Of a DNA stretch of 64,000 bases, positions 37,927 to 47,821 are shown piece by piece. Each line of letters opens with the position of its first letter. Position 1 is the first letter of the stretch. Below the pieces are notes generated by a model, which had not been told where the DNA came from, did no database searches, and was given only the letters and a program-made list of their open reading frames with translations. Position numbers and translations under genes: made by a program. Source of the stretch: Rhizobiaceae bacterium (GTDB lineage: Bacteria > Pseudomonadota > Alphaproteobacteria > Rhizobiales > Rhizobiaceae); the NCBI GenBank assembly GCA_017643025.1, contig JAEPOG010000006.1, forward strand, positions 248,001-312,000, in the 5' to 3' direction.

Positions 37927-39687
37927 ATGAATATCTTCGCCGATTTCAACAATCGGATCAAAAATGCCGTCGAACATATTGGTTTGAAAACAAAAGATGG
38001 CAATGCCGTTGATCTGTCACGCATCACTGTCGAGCCGCCGCGCGACCCGAGCCATGGCGATCTCGCGACCAATGTTGCAATGGTGCTGGCGAAATCGGCA
38101 GGGCGCAATCCGCGCGAGCTGGCTGGCGAGATTGCCGAGGCCTTGAAGGCCGACGCCGATGTCGCCGAAATCGGCGTCGCCGGTCCGGGTTTCATCAATT
38201 TGAGGCTGTCGCCAACCTTCTGGCAGGCGCGATTGAAGGACATGCTCGCGGCCGGCGCAGATTTCGGCCGCTCGGAGCTTGGCGGCGGACAGAAGGTCAA
38301 CGTCGAATATGTCTCCGCCAACCCGACCGGGCCGATGCATGTCGGCCATTGCCGCGGGGCCGTCGTTGGCGATGCGCTCGCCAACATCCTGGCCTTTGCG
38401 GGCTTCGCGGTGACCAAGGAGTACTACATCAACGATGCCGGCGCGCAGATCGACGTGCTGGCGCAGTCCGTGCTGCTGCGCTACCGGCAGGCGCTTGGCG
38501 AGGAGATCGGCGAAATCCCGTCCGGCCTCTACCCCGGCGACTATCTTGTTCCCGTCGGCGAGGCGCTTGCGAAGGAATACGGCCGGTCGCTCAAGACGAT
38601 GCCCGAGCCCGACGCGTTGGAAATTGCCCGGGTCGCGGCGATCGACGCGATGATGGCGATGATCCGGGAAGATCTCGCCGCGCTTAACGTCCACCACGAC
38701 GTGTTTTTCTCCGAGCGCACGCTGCACGCCGGCAATGGCGGCTCGATCCGCTCGGCAATCAACGACTTGACGCTCAAGGGGCACGTCTACAAGGGAAAGC
38801 TGCCGCCGCCCAAGGGACAGTTGCCGGAAGACTGGGAAGACCGCGAGCAGACGCTGTTCCGCTCGACCGAGGTCGGCGACGATATTGACCGTCCGCTGGT
38901 GAAGTCGGATGGCTCGTACACCTACTTCGCCAGCGACGTGGCCTATATGCGCGACAAGATCGAGCGCGGCTTCGATGAGCTTGTCTTCGTGCTGGGCGCC
39001 GACCACGGCGGCTACGTCAAGCGGCTCGAGGCGCTAGCCAAGGCGCTCGCTGGCGACAAGGTCGCGCTCAAGGTGCTGCTCTGCCAGCTGGTCAAGCTCT
39101 TTCGCGGCGGCGAGCCGGTCCGTATGTCGAAGCGGGCAGGGGAGTTCGTCACCCTGCGCGACGTGATCGACGAGGTTGGCCGCGATCCCATCCGCTTCAT
39201 GATGCTCTATCGCAAGTCTGACGCGCCGCTCGATTTCGATTTCGCCAAGGTGACCGAGCAGTCGAAGGATAACCCGGTCTTTTACGTGCAATACGCGTCG
39301 GCTCGCTGCCATTCTGTCTTCCGGCAGGCCAAGGAAGCGTTTGGCGTTGAAGGCATGATCGCGCGGGAGACGATGGCGGATTACGCCGGCAAGCTCACCG
39401 ACGAGGGGGAGCAGGCGCTTATCCGCAAGCTCGCGGAGTACCCGCGTCTGATCGAGCAGGCGGCGGCCGCGCACGAACCGCACAGGCTCGCCTTTTACCT
39501 CTACGAACTGGCCAGCGCGTTCCACGCCCACTGGAATCGCGGCACAGAGACAAACGACTTACGCTTTGTTAAGGTTAACGACCAAGAATTGACCTATGCC
39601 AGACTCGGGCTGGTGCAGGCTGTCTCGGACGTCGTGTCGTCCGGCTTGGCGTTGATAGGGGCCGATGCCCCCGCGGAAATGCGCTAG
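37927..39687 (+). CDS. argS: arginine--tRNA ligase
   Basis: This 586-residue class I synthetase begins with the ArgRS N-terminal additional domain, which binds the tRNA D loop. The HIGH-type motif is HVGH in [20 protein letters not shown]. The KMSKS position reads [14 protein letters not shown]. The C-terminal DALR anticodon-binding domain includes [13 protein letters not shown] and [20 protein letters not shown]. Length is normal. The next gene starts 99 bases later. Confidence 0.97.
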   Translation: MNIFADFNNRIKNAVEHIGLKTKDGNAVDLSRITVEPPRDPSHGDLATNVAMVLAKSAGRNPRELAGEIAEALKADADVAEIGVAGPGFINLRLSPTFWQARLKDMLAAGADFGRSELGGGQKVNVEYVSANPTGPMHVGHCRGAVVGDALANILAFAGFAVTKEYYINDAGAQIDVLAQSVLLRYRQALGEEIGEIPSGLYPGDYLVPVGEALAKEYGRSLKTMPEPDALEIARVAAIDAMMAMIREDLAALNVHHDVFFSERTLHAGNGGSIRSAINDLTLKGHVYKGKLPPPKGQLPEDWEDREQTLFRSTEVGDDIDRPLVKSDGSYTYFASDVAYMRDKIERGFDELVFVLGADHGGYVKRLEALAKALAGDKVALKVLLCQLVKLFRGGEPVRMSKRAGEFVTLRDVIDEVGRDPIRFMMLYRKSDAPLDFDFAKVTEQSKDNPVFYVQYASARCHSVFRQAKEAFGVEGMIARETMADYAGKLTDEGEQALIRKLAEYPRLIEQAAAAHEPHRLAFYLYELASAFHAHWNRGTETNDLRFVKVNDQELTYARLGLVQAVSDVVSSGLALIGADAPAEMR

Positions 39688-39786
39688 GTTCGCGGAACGT
39701 TCTGTCACCATTTGCCCACATTGCGCTGGTAACGGCCACCAGTTGCGACGTCGCCGGCGTCCGACAGTTCGAGTGCGGGATTAGGC

Positions 39787-42258
39787 ATGGCAGACAACAA
39801 CCACCTCAATCGCGACAATTCAGCCGACGTCGCGGACGATGATCCGTTCGCCGAGCTGGCGCGTATCATGAACCAGGGCGCGCACGGCAAGACCCAGCCG
39901 GCAGCCGAGGAAACTGTCACGGAAAATCCGGCGGGCGACCCGCTCGCAGTTGATCTCGAACGCGAATTGCTTGGCGAGTTGGACGAGGGCTTCGACCAGC
40001 CTGACGATCTATACGACGACGAGCCGTCAGAGGCCGCGCAAGAGGCTCCGCCTGCTGATGCAGAGCCGGTATATGCCGACGCCGATGCCGATGGTCCCGA
40101 ACCGATTGACGAAGGCTCTGCGGAGCCGCTGCCTGGCTATTCCGCAGAACAGCCCGAATTTGAACCTGATGATGCGGACGAGTGGGATGCCGCCGAGCCG
40201 GTGTTCGATGACGGCAATTGGAACGCCGCAGACAGCGCGGACAATTGGCAGGCGGCGCCCGAAGCCGTCCCGGAAGAAACCTACCACGACGCCGCTGTCC
40301 TGGCCGACGTGGACATGGATTTCGGCGATCTCGATGCTGCGGCCCCGGTTGCATCCGATGCGGCCGTGCAGGACGGGCCAGAAGCCGAGACTGCCCCGGC
40401 TCAGGGCGATGTGACCCTGGAAGACGAGCTCGAAATGCTCCTGACCGGCGGTCCCTCCGCTGGCGGGAACGACGTCGCCGATCACGCGGACGCGGAAGCC
40501 GACCCTTGGCAGGATCTGGACACGTCCGGTGCGCCCCAGTCCACGATATTTGGCAGAGCCAACTTCTCAGGCGCCGACCATCGGTACGATGAAGCCGGTA
40601 ATGGCGATGGCGACGGCATTGATGGGGACGAGGCCGGCTTCGACGCCAGGGCTGACGAACCCGCTGCTGACGAGCCGCAGACGGACCCGTTTGCAGCCCT
40701 TGCAACGCTTGGAGCGCAAGTGTCGGCGGATGCGGAAAAGGCCGCCCCGCCGCCTGACTTTGAGACTGTTGAGGTGCCGGAAACGGCGTTGATGCAGCAT
40801 GACGACCTCGACTTGCCGGACCTGCCGGAGGACGTGCCGCCGCTTCCGGAGGATGATTTCGAGGCGCATTTCGGTGCCGATTTCGCCGATGAATTGCCGG
40901 CGCGCACGGAGCCGGCGGCAGCTAGCCTTGCCTATCGCGAAGAGCCGGCCGTCGGCGAGGATGACGACTTCTACGCGCAGGCGCTCGGTTTTGGCGCGGC
41001 ACACCAGCCGGAGGGTGACTTTGCGGCTCGCACATCGCCCCAGCCGGACGAAGACGATGACGCTGACATCGCTGCTGCCACGGTCGGAGCCGCTGCGCTT
41101 TCAAGGCATGGCAAGCCGCAAACAAGTCGCCGTGGCGGCTTCATGGTTGCAAGCGTTGTGCTCGGCGTGGCGTTGCTTGGCGGCATCGGCGCGTTTGCCC
41201 TTTCGGTTGGTGGCGACGATTCCGGCACGCCGGTCCTGGTCAGGGCCGATGACGAGCCGATGAAGGTCAAGCCCGAGGATCCGGGTGGCGGCGCGGCGGT
41301 GCCGAACCAGGACAGCGTGGCTTATGAGGCCGCTTCGGGAGGCGGCTCTGGCGATACGCCACGGCAGGAGACGCTCGTTTCCACCACCGAAGAGCCCGTC
41401 AACATTGCTTCGCGGACCATTGAGACGGACCGGCTCCCCGGCGTCGATGACGGCCCGATAGCAGCCGACGATGGCGCTTCCGGCAAGGCAGAGGATCGTC
41501 TGGCCGCGGCCGGAACGGATACCCAAAGCGACGTTTCCGACGATGTCATCGCGGTACAGCCGCGCCGCGTTCGGACCATGATCGTACGGCCGGACGGAAC
41601 GTTGGTGCCGCGCGAGGAAGAAGAGCCGGCTGCAGCTGCGCAGCCTGAGCCTCAGCCGGAAACGATGGTGGCAGAGGAACCCGCGGCTGCCTTGCCTGCG
41701 GCCCAACCTGCCGAGACCGCAGCGAGCGAGACCGCGGAAACGCAGCAACCTGTCGCCTTGCCTGCGACGGAAACAGCGGCCACTGCCGAAGAACCGCAGA
41801 CAGTTGTCGCTACGGCCGAACCTGAGCCCGCTGCGCCGCAGCCGCAGGAAACGGCTGCAGTCGAGCCGGCCGATCCCGTCACGCCGAGAGTCGGTCCCGT
41901 CGCGCCTTCGCGGCCGGCCACTCAGACTTCTTCGCAGCCGCAGCAGGTCGCGCAGGCTGCGCCTGCTCCTGCGCGAACACAGGCCGCTGCACCAGCGCCT
42001 GCGGCCACGGCTTCCAGCGAGTGGTCGATGCAGATCGCCTCGCAGCCGTCCGCCGAAAGCGCGCAGGCCACGTACCAGGATCTGGCCCGCCGCTATGGCG
42101 ACCTTCTTGGCGGCCGCGGCGTCAACATCGTGCGCGCCGAGATCGAAGGGAAGGGCACCTACTACCGCGTCCGTATCCCGACATCGTCGCGCAACGACGG
42201 CATCGCGCTCTGCGAGCGCTACAAGGCCGCGGGCGGAAGCTGCTTCGTTTCGAAGTAG
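39787..42258 (+). CDS. SPOR-domain cell-division/envelope protein
   Basis: The 823-residue protein has a long acidic, low-complexity cytoplasmic part (about 1-450, rich in Asp, Glu, Ala and Pro). One transmembrane helix follows (about 452-474, FMVASVVLGVALLGGIGAFAL), then an Ala/Pro/Glu-rich periplasmic linker and a C-terminal SPOR domain (about 745-823, SEWSMQIASQPSAESAQATYQDL). SPOR domains bind denuded septal peptidoglycan. In rhizobia this gene usually lies between argS and nagZ-scpAB; here a terminator and unrelated genes follow instead. Confidence 0.88.
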   Translation: MADNNHLNRDNSADVADDDPFAELARIMNQGAHGKTQPAAEETVTENPAGDPLAVDLERELLGELDEGFDQPDDLYDDEPSEAAQEAPPADAEPVYADADADGPEPIDEGSAEPLPGYSAEQPEFEPDDADEWDAAEPVFDDGNWNAADSADNWQAAPEAVPEETYHDAAVLADVDMDFGDLDAAAPVASDAAVQDGPEAETAPAQGDVTLEDELEMLLTGGPSAGGNDVADHADAEADPWQDLDTSGAPQSTIFGRANFSGADHRYDEAGNGDGDGIDGDEAGFDARADEPAADEPQTDPFAALATLGAQVSADAEKAAPPPDFETVEVPETALMQHDDLDLPDLPEDVPPLPEDDFEAHFGADFADELPARTEPAAASLAYREEPAVGEDDDFYAQALGFGAAHQPEGDFAARTSPQPDEDDDADIAAATVGAAALSRHGKPQTSRRGGFMVASVVLGVALLGGIGAFALSVGGDDSGTPVLVRADDEPMKVKPEDPGGGAAVPNQDSVAYEAASGGGSGDTPRQETLVSTTEEPVNIASRTIETDRLPGVDDGPIAADDGASGKAEDRLAAAGTDTQSDVSDDVIAVQPRRVRTMIVRPDGTLVPREEEEPAAAAQPEPQPETMVAEEPAAALPAAQPAETAASETAETQQPVALPATETAATAEEPQTVVATAEPEPAAPQPQETAAVEPADPVTPRVGPVAPSRPATQTSSQPQQVAQAAPAPARTQAAAPAPAATASSEWSMQIASQPSAESAQATYQDLARRYGDLLGGRGVNIVRAEIEGKGTYYRVRIPTSSRNDGIALCERYKAAGGSCFVSK

Positions 42259-42287
42259 CGCCTTTGCCTGGATAGATCGGAGTTCTG

Positions 42288-42311
42288 ACGGCGCCTTCGG
42301 GCGCCGTTTTC
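42288..42311 (+). terminator. Rho-independent terminator after the SPOR gene
   Basis: An 8-bp stem (ACGGCGCC/GGCGCCGT) closes a stable TTCG tetraloop and is followed by TTTCG. It lies about 30 bases after the stop codon. Confidence 0.82.
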
Positions 42312-42321
42312 GCTTCAGGCC

Positions 42322-42678
42322 TTATCCGCCGAAGAGCTGGTAGATGATCGCAGCGATCTCGCTTTCCAGCGGAAACGACAACATGCCCATCACCGAGTAA
42401 CCCAGCAGCCAGGGCATCAGGTAGAAGCGGATCATGAAGAAGAACCACGCCACGTAGAGCGGCACCATGATGTCGAGCAGGAAGCCTGGCGTGATGGGAC
42501 GAAACACGCGCAATACTGGGTCTGTCGCGCGAACGAAAAACCGCATGAAGAAGAAGCTGGAGTTCTCCGGCAAGAATATGTTCATCGCCGACCGGCCGAT
42601 AAGCGTCCACATGACGACGCCGAGCACGTAGTCGATGACAATCACCCAGACGGGGAATACCGCCAAGGACTCTGGCAT
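42322..42678 (-). CDS. small membrane protein, YggT-like
   Basis: This 118-residue protein has about three transmembrane segments. Between them is VRATDPVLRVFRPITPG, which resembles the YggT-family signature (T-x-P-hydrophobic-R-P-I/V). It lies downstream of the symporter operon on the same strand but beyond a terminator. Family assignment is moderate; function unknown. Confidence 0.55.
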   Translation of the reverse strand: MPESLAVFPVWVIVIDYVLGVVMWTLIGRSAMNIFLPENSSFFFMRFFVRATDPVLRVFRPITPGFLLDIMVPLYVAWFFFMIRFYLMPWLLGYSVMGMLSFPLESEIAAIIYQLFGG

Positions 42679-42697
42679 TGTCGCTCCTCCCCCAAAA

Positions 42698-42728
42698 GAA
42701 CAGGGGCGGGAATCTCCCGCCCCTGTTC
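42698..42728 (-). terminator. strong terminator after the symporter gene
   Basis: A perfect 14-bp stem (GAACAGGGGCGGGA with its complement) has a three-base loop. On the minus strand it is followed by TTTT. It lies just past the symporter stop codon. Confidence 0.85.
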
Positions 42729-42744
42729 ATGCTTGTTAGCTTGT

Positions 42745-44556
42745 TTAGTGGCCGGCCGCCAGAACGGACGGGCCGGTCGGAACGCGGGTGGCGTCCACCA
42801 TCTTCTGCGTTTCCTCATCCGGAGCAGGCGTCGCCAGCGTGACGACAATCTGCGCGACGAGGCTGCAGGCCATGCCGACGATGCCGAAGCGCAGGTGGTC
42901 AAGACCGATCCACGGCGCGCCGCCATTGTAGACATAGTAGAGGTAGGCCGAACCCGTGACGAAGCCGACGATCATGCCGGCAATCGCACCTTGTGTGTTC
43001 GCCCGTTTCCACCAGACGCCCAGCACGAGCGGGAAGAATAGTCCCGAACATGCGAAGCAGAAGGCCCACGCAACAGCGCCGAGAATGCCGGTGAGCTGCA
43101 GCGATGCGATCAATGCGGCAGCCGCACCGATCACGACAAGCAGCACACGCGCGACAATCAGTCGGACCGCAGTGTCGGCCTTCGGGTCGATGATCTTGTA
43201 GTACAGATCATGGCTGAGCGCGTTGGCGATCGCCAGCAGCAGCCCGTCCGCGGTGGACATCGCCGCGGCCATGCCGCCGGCGGCGACCAGGCCCGAGATC
43301 ACATACGGCAGACCCGCGATTTCCGGCGTTGCCAGAACCACGATGTCAGGTCGCATGAAGAACTCGTTGAGCTGAACGAAACCGTCGCCGTTTTGATCGA
43401 CGACAGCCAGCATGCCCACCGATTGCCAGTTCTGCACCCAGGTAAGAGCCTGAACTTCCTCAAAGGCTTTGCCGATCACTGCGGTTGGCAGCGTCGGGTC
43501 GAGCAACTGAAGCTTCGTCAGCGTGGCAAGTGCCGGCGCCGTGAAATACAGCAGGAAGATGAAGAACAGCGACCATGCGACGGACTTGCGGGCCGAACGC
43601 ACGGAAGGCGTGGTGAAGTAGCGCATGAGGATGTGCGGCAGCGACGCGGTGCCGGCCATCATGCAGATCGCCAGCGTCACGAACTTCCACGAATCCATGC
43701 CACCCATCGGCGCATTGTGCGGTGTCGTTAGCACCGCCACGCCGGCGACTGGCTCAAGCGCTTTTGCCAGCCCGTATTCCGCCTCCAGTTCGGCGATCCG
43801 TTCGACCGCGCCACCGTAGGAAAAATGCGGGATGATGCCGAAGCCCTGGACGTTGGACATCCAGATAACCGGCACCAGGTAGGCGATGATCAGCACGATG
43901 TACTGCGCCACCTGCGTCCAGGTAACCGCCCGCATGCCGCCAAGCATCGAGCAGAGCAGGATGCCGAGCAGGCCGAACCAGACGCCGACCGAGAACGGGA
44001 TGTGCAGCGCACGCGCTGCGATCGTGCCGGTCGCGTTGATCTGCGCCGTCACGTAAGTAAACGACGCAACGACGAGAACGACGACCGCGCAGAAGCGTGC
44101 GAAGTTGCCGCCATAGCGGGTGCCGATGAAGTCGGGCACCGTGTAGCAACCGAACTTGCGCAGGTAGGGCGCCATCAGCGAGTTGACGAGCACATAGCCG
44201 CCGGTCCAGCCGACGATGAATGCCATGTAGCCGTAACCGCCGAAATAAACGCCGCCGGCGAGTGCCACGAACGAAGCGCCCGACATCCAGTCGGCCGCTG
44301 TGGCCATGCCGTTATAGACCGCGGGCACCTGGCGCCCGGCCACATAGTAGGCGTCGACCTCCATCGTGCGCGACAGCCACCCGATAAGGGCGTAGATCGC
44401 AATCGTGAAGGCGACGAACAGAATGCCGATCGTGTTCGCGCTGACACCCATCTGCTCCAGGATCGCCATCAAGATGATGAAGACGATGAAGCCGCCGGTG
44501 TAGAGCCCGTAGACGCGACCGATATTGTCGATAAATCGTCCCTGAATAAGAGCCAT
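42745..44556 (-). CDS. sodium:solute symporter, VC_2705/ActP-like large subunit
   Basis: This 603-residue protein of about 13 transmembrane segments belongs to the SSS family. Family features include GWLSRTMEVDAYYVAGRQVPAVYNGMATAADWMSGASFVALAG and GMAAAMSTADGLLLAIANALSHDLYYKI. The preceding small DUF4212 gene, ten bases upstream, marks it as the two-subunit VC_2705-type carrier rather than classical ActP. Such carriers are often tied to uptake of acetate, pyruvate or other short organic acids, but the substrate cannot be read from sequence. Confidence 0.9.
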   Translation of the reverse strand: MALIQGRFIDNIGRVYGLYTGGFIVFIILMAILEQMGVSANTIGILFVAFTIAIYALIGWLSRTMEVDAYYVAGRQVPAVYNGMATAADWMSGASFVALAGGVYFGGYGYMAFIVGWTGGYVLVNSLMAPYLRKFGCYTVPDFIGTRYGGNFARFCAVVVLVVASFTYVTAQINATGTIAARALHIPFSVGVWFGLLGILLCSMLGGMRAVTWTQVAQYIVLIIAYLVPVIWMSNVQGFGIIPHFSYGGAVERIAELEAEYGLAKALEPVAGVAVLTTPHNAPMGGMDSWKFVTLAICMMAGTASLPHILMRYFTTPSVRSARKSVAWSLFFIFLLYFTAPALATLTKLQLLDPTLPTAVIGKAFEEVQALTWVQNWQSVGMLAVVDQNGDGFVQLNEFFMRPDIVVLATPEIAGLPYVISGLVAAGGMAAAMSTADGLLLAIANALSHDLYYKIIDPKADTAVRLIVARVLLVVIGAAAALIASLQLTGILGAVAWAFCFACSGLFFPLVLGVWWKRANTQGAIAGMIVGFVTGSAYLYYVYNGGAPWIGLDHLRFGIVGMACSLVAQIVVTLATPAPDEETQKMVDATRVPTGPSVLAAGH

Positions 44557-44566
44557 ATCGGTCCCC

Positions 44567-44839
44567 TCAGCCTTCTTCTTCTTCGACGAAGCCGAACTCG
44601 TCGTCTATCTGGTCCTGCCGCCAGTTCTGGAAAAAGATCAGCAGGACGAAGACGATGAGTGAGCCTTGTGCGATCATGTAAAATCCGAGTGGAAAGCCCA
44701 GGAACGACATCGAATTGAGCGCCCCGGCAAACCACGGGATTATCAGTGAAAAGATCGCCCACAGGACGAGAACGAGAATCGTCAGACTCCGCGTCTTCGC
44801 CCAGTAGCGGTCAACCACTTCTGAGTTTTCGACGGACAT
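44567..44839 (-). CDS. DUF4212 protein, small subunit of the sodium:solute symporter
   Basis: This 90-residue protein has two transmembrane helices (LTILVLVLWAIFSLIIPWFAG and LGFPLGFYMIAQGSLIVFVLLIFF) and an acidic C-terminus. It matches DUF4212, which is found next to VC_2705-type symporters. A GGAGG ribosome binding site precedes the ATG. The ten-base spacing to the large subunit supports translational coupling. Confidence 0.9.
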   Translation of the reverse strand: MSVENSEVVDRYWAKTRSLTILVLVLWAIFSLIIPWFAGALNSMSFLGFPLGFYMIAQGSLIVFVLLIFFQNWRQDQIDDEFGFVEEEEG

Positions 44840-44970
44840 AGTGTCCCTCCTCCCCTAGAGAACGTTAGCGACGGAAAGTCGATAACTTCACCATTGCCGG
44901 CTCCGCGAATCGGAATCAGAATGGCGCAGGCAAGGATTATGCAGGCGCCAGTACAAAGGGAACTGAGACA

Positions 44971-45657
44971 TTGGTCTTATCCGGCGAAAAAGAATCCAGC
45001 AGCTCGACCGGGCGGCGCGGCCTCTCAGGACTTCTCAGCCAGGCGTTTGCGCGCTTTCGGGTGCGACGGGAAACGGCGCCCATCGACAGCACGGCGGCGA
45101 TGTTTACGTTCGTTTCTTCGCGATCGGCCTTTGTCGCGCAGAAGAAGCTCTACGGTTACCTGAAGACGCGCATGGGCACCCGGTTCCCCAGCATGTTCGA
45201 GGACGACGTCTTTGTCGGTTCGATCAACATCGCGAAGATGCATGTCTTCGCCGCCTGCCTGGCCGACATGACGGTCCACGCAATATCGCGCGTCACTGCC
45301 GGTTCGGGCCTCTCCGCCGATGAGCGCAACGGTCTGGCGATGCGCTGCTTCGAAACAGGGATCGCCGACAACCGGGATCACGCGCCGGAGGGCGCCGAAG
45401 CCGCGTGGAAGGAGGCCTTCGCAAAACGGCTCGAAGGCCTGCATTGGGAAAATCTGGCGTCAGGCGGAACGGCCTTCACAGAAAGCCCGAAGGCGCTGGT
45501 GCGCTGGGCGCCGATCGCCGACGAGCTCAAGCGCTACGACCGGGAGATCGTCGAGAATTCGGTCACGTTCTCATGGCCGGAGCACACCCGCGACTTCGCG
45601 GCCCGGGCCGTTCCCGAGGCGATTGTCGAGGACTGGAAAGCCAGCCAAGCGAAATAG
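44971..45657 (+). CDS. conserved protein of unknown function
   Basis: This 228-residue protein has no signal or membrane segment. The conserved-looking core starts at MFTFVSSRSAFVAQKKLYGYLKTRMGTRFPSMFEDD, and the C-terminus contains TFSWPEHTRDFAARAVPEAIVEDW. Similar rhizobial proteins are known but have no demonstrated function. The TTG at 44971 is preceded by a well-spaced AAGGGA; an ATG at 45100 would remove 43 residues. It converges with glnA across a bidirectional terminator. Confidence 0.65.
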   Translation: MVLSGEKESSSSTGRRGLSGLLSQAFARFRVRRETAPIDSTAAMFTFVSSRSAFVAQKKLYGYLKTRMGTRFPSMFEDDVFVGSINIAKMHVFAACLADMTVHAISRVTAGSGLSADERNGLAMRCFETGIADNRDHAPEGAEAAWKEAFAKRLEGLHWENLASGGTAFTESPKALVRWAPIADELKRYDREIVENSVTFSWPEHTRDFAARAVPEAIVEDWKASQAK

Positions 45658-45679
45658 CCGCGACGGTGGCAAGAAGGAA

Positions 45680-45710
45680 AACCCCGGCGCGAGGCCGGGG
45701 TTCTTTGTTT
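45680..45710. terminator. bidirectional terminator between 44971 gene and glnA
   Basis: A 9-bp stem (AACCCCGGC/GCCGGGGTT) has T-rich flanks on both sides (TTCTTTGTTT on the plus strand, TTTTCCTTCTT on the minus strand), serving both convergent genes. Confidence 0.82.
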
Positions 45711-45731
45711 CGTGTAGCTGGGACAGTCCGG

Positions 45732-47141
45732 TCAGACCGAATAATACATGTCGAACTCGACCGGGTGCGGGGTCATCTCGAAGCGCAGCACTTCGGCCAT
45801 CTTGAGCTCGATATAGGCGTCGATCTGGTCGTCGTCGAAAACGCCGCCTGCCTTCAGGAAGCCGCGGTCCTTGTCGAGGCTCATCAGCGCTTCGCGCAGG
45901 CTGCCTGAAACGGTTGGCACGCGCTTCAGTTCCTTCGGCGGCAGGTCGTAGAGATCCTTGTCCATGGGCTGACCCGGATGGATCTTGTTCTTGATGCCGT
46001 CGAGGCCGGCCATCAGCATTGCCGCGAAGCCGAGATAGGGGTTCGCCGCAGGATCCGGGAAGCGGACTTCCACGCGCTTCGACTTCGGCGATGACCCGAA
46101 GGGAATGCGGCAGGAAGCCGAGCGGTTGCGTGCCGAAAAGGCAAGCAGAACCGGCGCCTCGAAGCCGGGAACCAGACGCTTGTAGGAATTGGTCGACGGG
46201 TTGGTGAAGGCGTTGATTGCCTTGGCGTGCTTGATGATGCCGCCGATGTAGTACAGGCAGGTTTCCGACAGGCCGGCATATTCATTGCCCGCAAAGGTCG
46301 GTTTGCCATCCTTCCAGATCGATTGGTGCACGTGCATGCCCGAGCCGTTGTCGCCGTAGATCGGCTTCGGCATGAAGGTCGCCGTCTTGCCGTAGGCGTT
46401 GGCGACCTGGTGGATGACGTATTTGTAGATCTGCAGTCGGTCAGCGTTGCGGGTCAGCGTGTCGAACTTCATGCCAAGCTCGTGCTGCGCCGCGCCCACC
46501 TCGTGATGGTGCTTCTCGGTCGCCACGCCCATCTCGGCCATGACGGTGAGCATCTCCGAGCGCATGTCCTGCGCCGAGTCGATCGGCGGAACCGGGAAAT
46601 AGCCGCCCTTGACGCGCGGACGGTGGCCGAGGTTGCCGGTCTCGTAGTCGGTGTCGTCGTTGGACGGCAGTTCGGTCGAGTCGAGCTTGAAGCCAGTGTT
46701 GTAAGGGTCCGCCTTGTACTTCACGTCATCAAATACGAAGAACTCGGCTTCGGGGCCCACATAAACCGTGTCGCCGAAACCCTCGGACTTCACATAGGCT
46801 TCGGCCTTCTTGGCCGTGCCGCGCGGGTCGCGATTGTAGGCTTCGCCCGAGATCGGATCGAGAATGTCGCAGAACACCACCATCGTGGACTGCGCAAAAA
46901 ACGGGTCCATGTGCACGGAGTCATTGTCCGGCATCAGGACCATGTCGGACTCGTTGATCGCTTTCCAGCCGGCGATCGAGGAACCATCGAACATGACGCC
47001 GTCAACGAACATGTCGTCGTCGACCGCAGCGACGTCCATTGTGACGTGCTGCATCTTGCCCTTCGGGTCGGTAAAGCGCAGATCGACGAACTTCACGTCG
47101 TTGTCCTTGATCTGCTTCATGATGTCTTTGGGTGTCGTCAT
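45732..47141 (-). CDS. glnA: glutamine synthetase type I
   Basis: This 469-residue GSI assimilates ammonium into glutamine using ATP. Signatures are [36 protein letters not shown] (the catalytic region), and [20 protein letters not shown]. The adenylylation tyrosine is Tyr398 in DLYDLPPKE, so GlnE control is expected. It is the second gene of a glnB-glnA operon, 54 bases downstream, with its own AGGGA site. Confidence 0.97.
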   Translation of the reverse strand: MTTPKDIMKQIKDNDVKFVDLRFTDPKGKMQHVTMDVAAVDDDMFVDGVMFDGSSIAGWKAINESDMVLMPDNDSVHMDPFFAQSTMVVFCDILDPISGEAYNRDPRGTAKKAEAYVKSEGFGDTVYVGPEAEFFVFDDVKYKADPYNTGFKLDSTELPSNDDTDYETGNLGHRPRVKGGYFPVPPIDSAQDMRSEMLTVMAEMGVATEKHHHEVGAAQHELGMKFDTLTRNADRLQIYKYVIHQVANAYGKTATFMPKPIYGDNGSGMHVHQSIWKDGKPTFAGNEYAGLSETCLYYIGGIIKHAKAINAFTNPSTNSYKRLVPGFEAPVLLAFSARNRSASCRIPFGSSPKSKRVEVRFPDPAANPYLGFAAMLMAGLDGIKNKIHPGQPMDKDLYDLPPKELKRVPTVSGSLREALMSLDKDRGFLKAGGVFDDDQIDAYIELKMAEVLRFEMTPHPVEFDMYYSV

Positions 47142-47195
47142 GTCGTCTTTCCCTGTAATGACGTTAAAAGTCTGAAACGCCGGTCTGTCCCCCGG

Positions 47196-47648
<453 letters not shown>

Positions 47649-47738
47649 TTAGTCTGGCCCGCGATCAGAAACCGGGCCGCCGGTAGCCAGATTCTCGGGT
47701 GCATGCACATGTTCCGCCGCTGTGGTTCCCTTGATGAT

Positions 47739-47755
47739 TGCACACGAATTGGGCA
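47739..47755. promoter_or_regulatory. candidate NtrC binding site (enhancer) for glnB
   Basis: TGCAC-N7-GGGCA differs by one base from the NtrC consensus TGCAC-N7-GTGCA and extends to an 8-base imperfect inverted repeat. It lies about 130 bases upstream of the sigma-54 -24 element, a normal enhancer distance. A second palindrome, GTGCATGCAC, lies at 47699-47708. Confidence 0.55.
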
Positions 47756-47821
47756 ATCGGCAAAGAAAATAGGCAGGCTGTCGAGCTGCCGTTGGGGCGC
47801 TTTTGTCGTTAGGCTCGCAAG

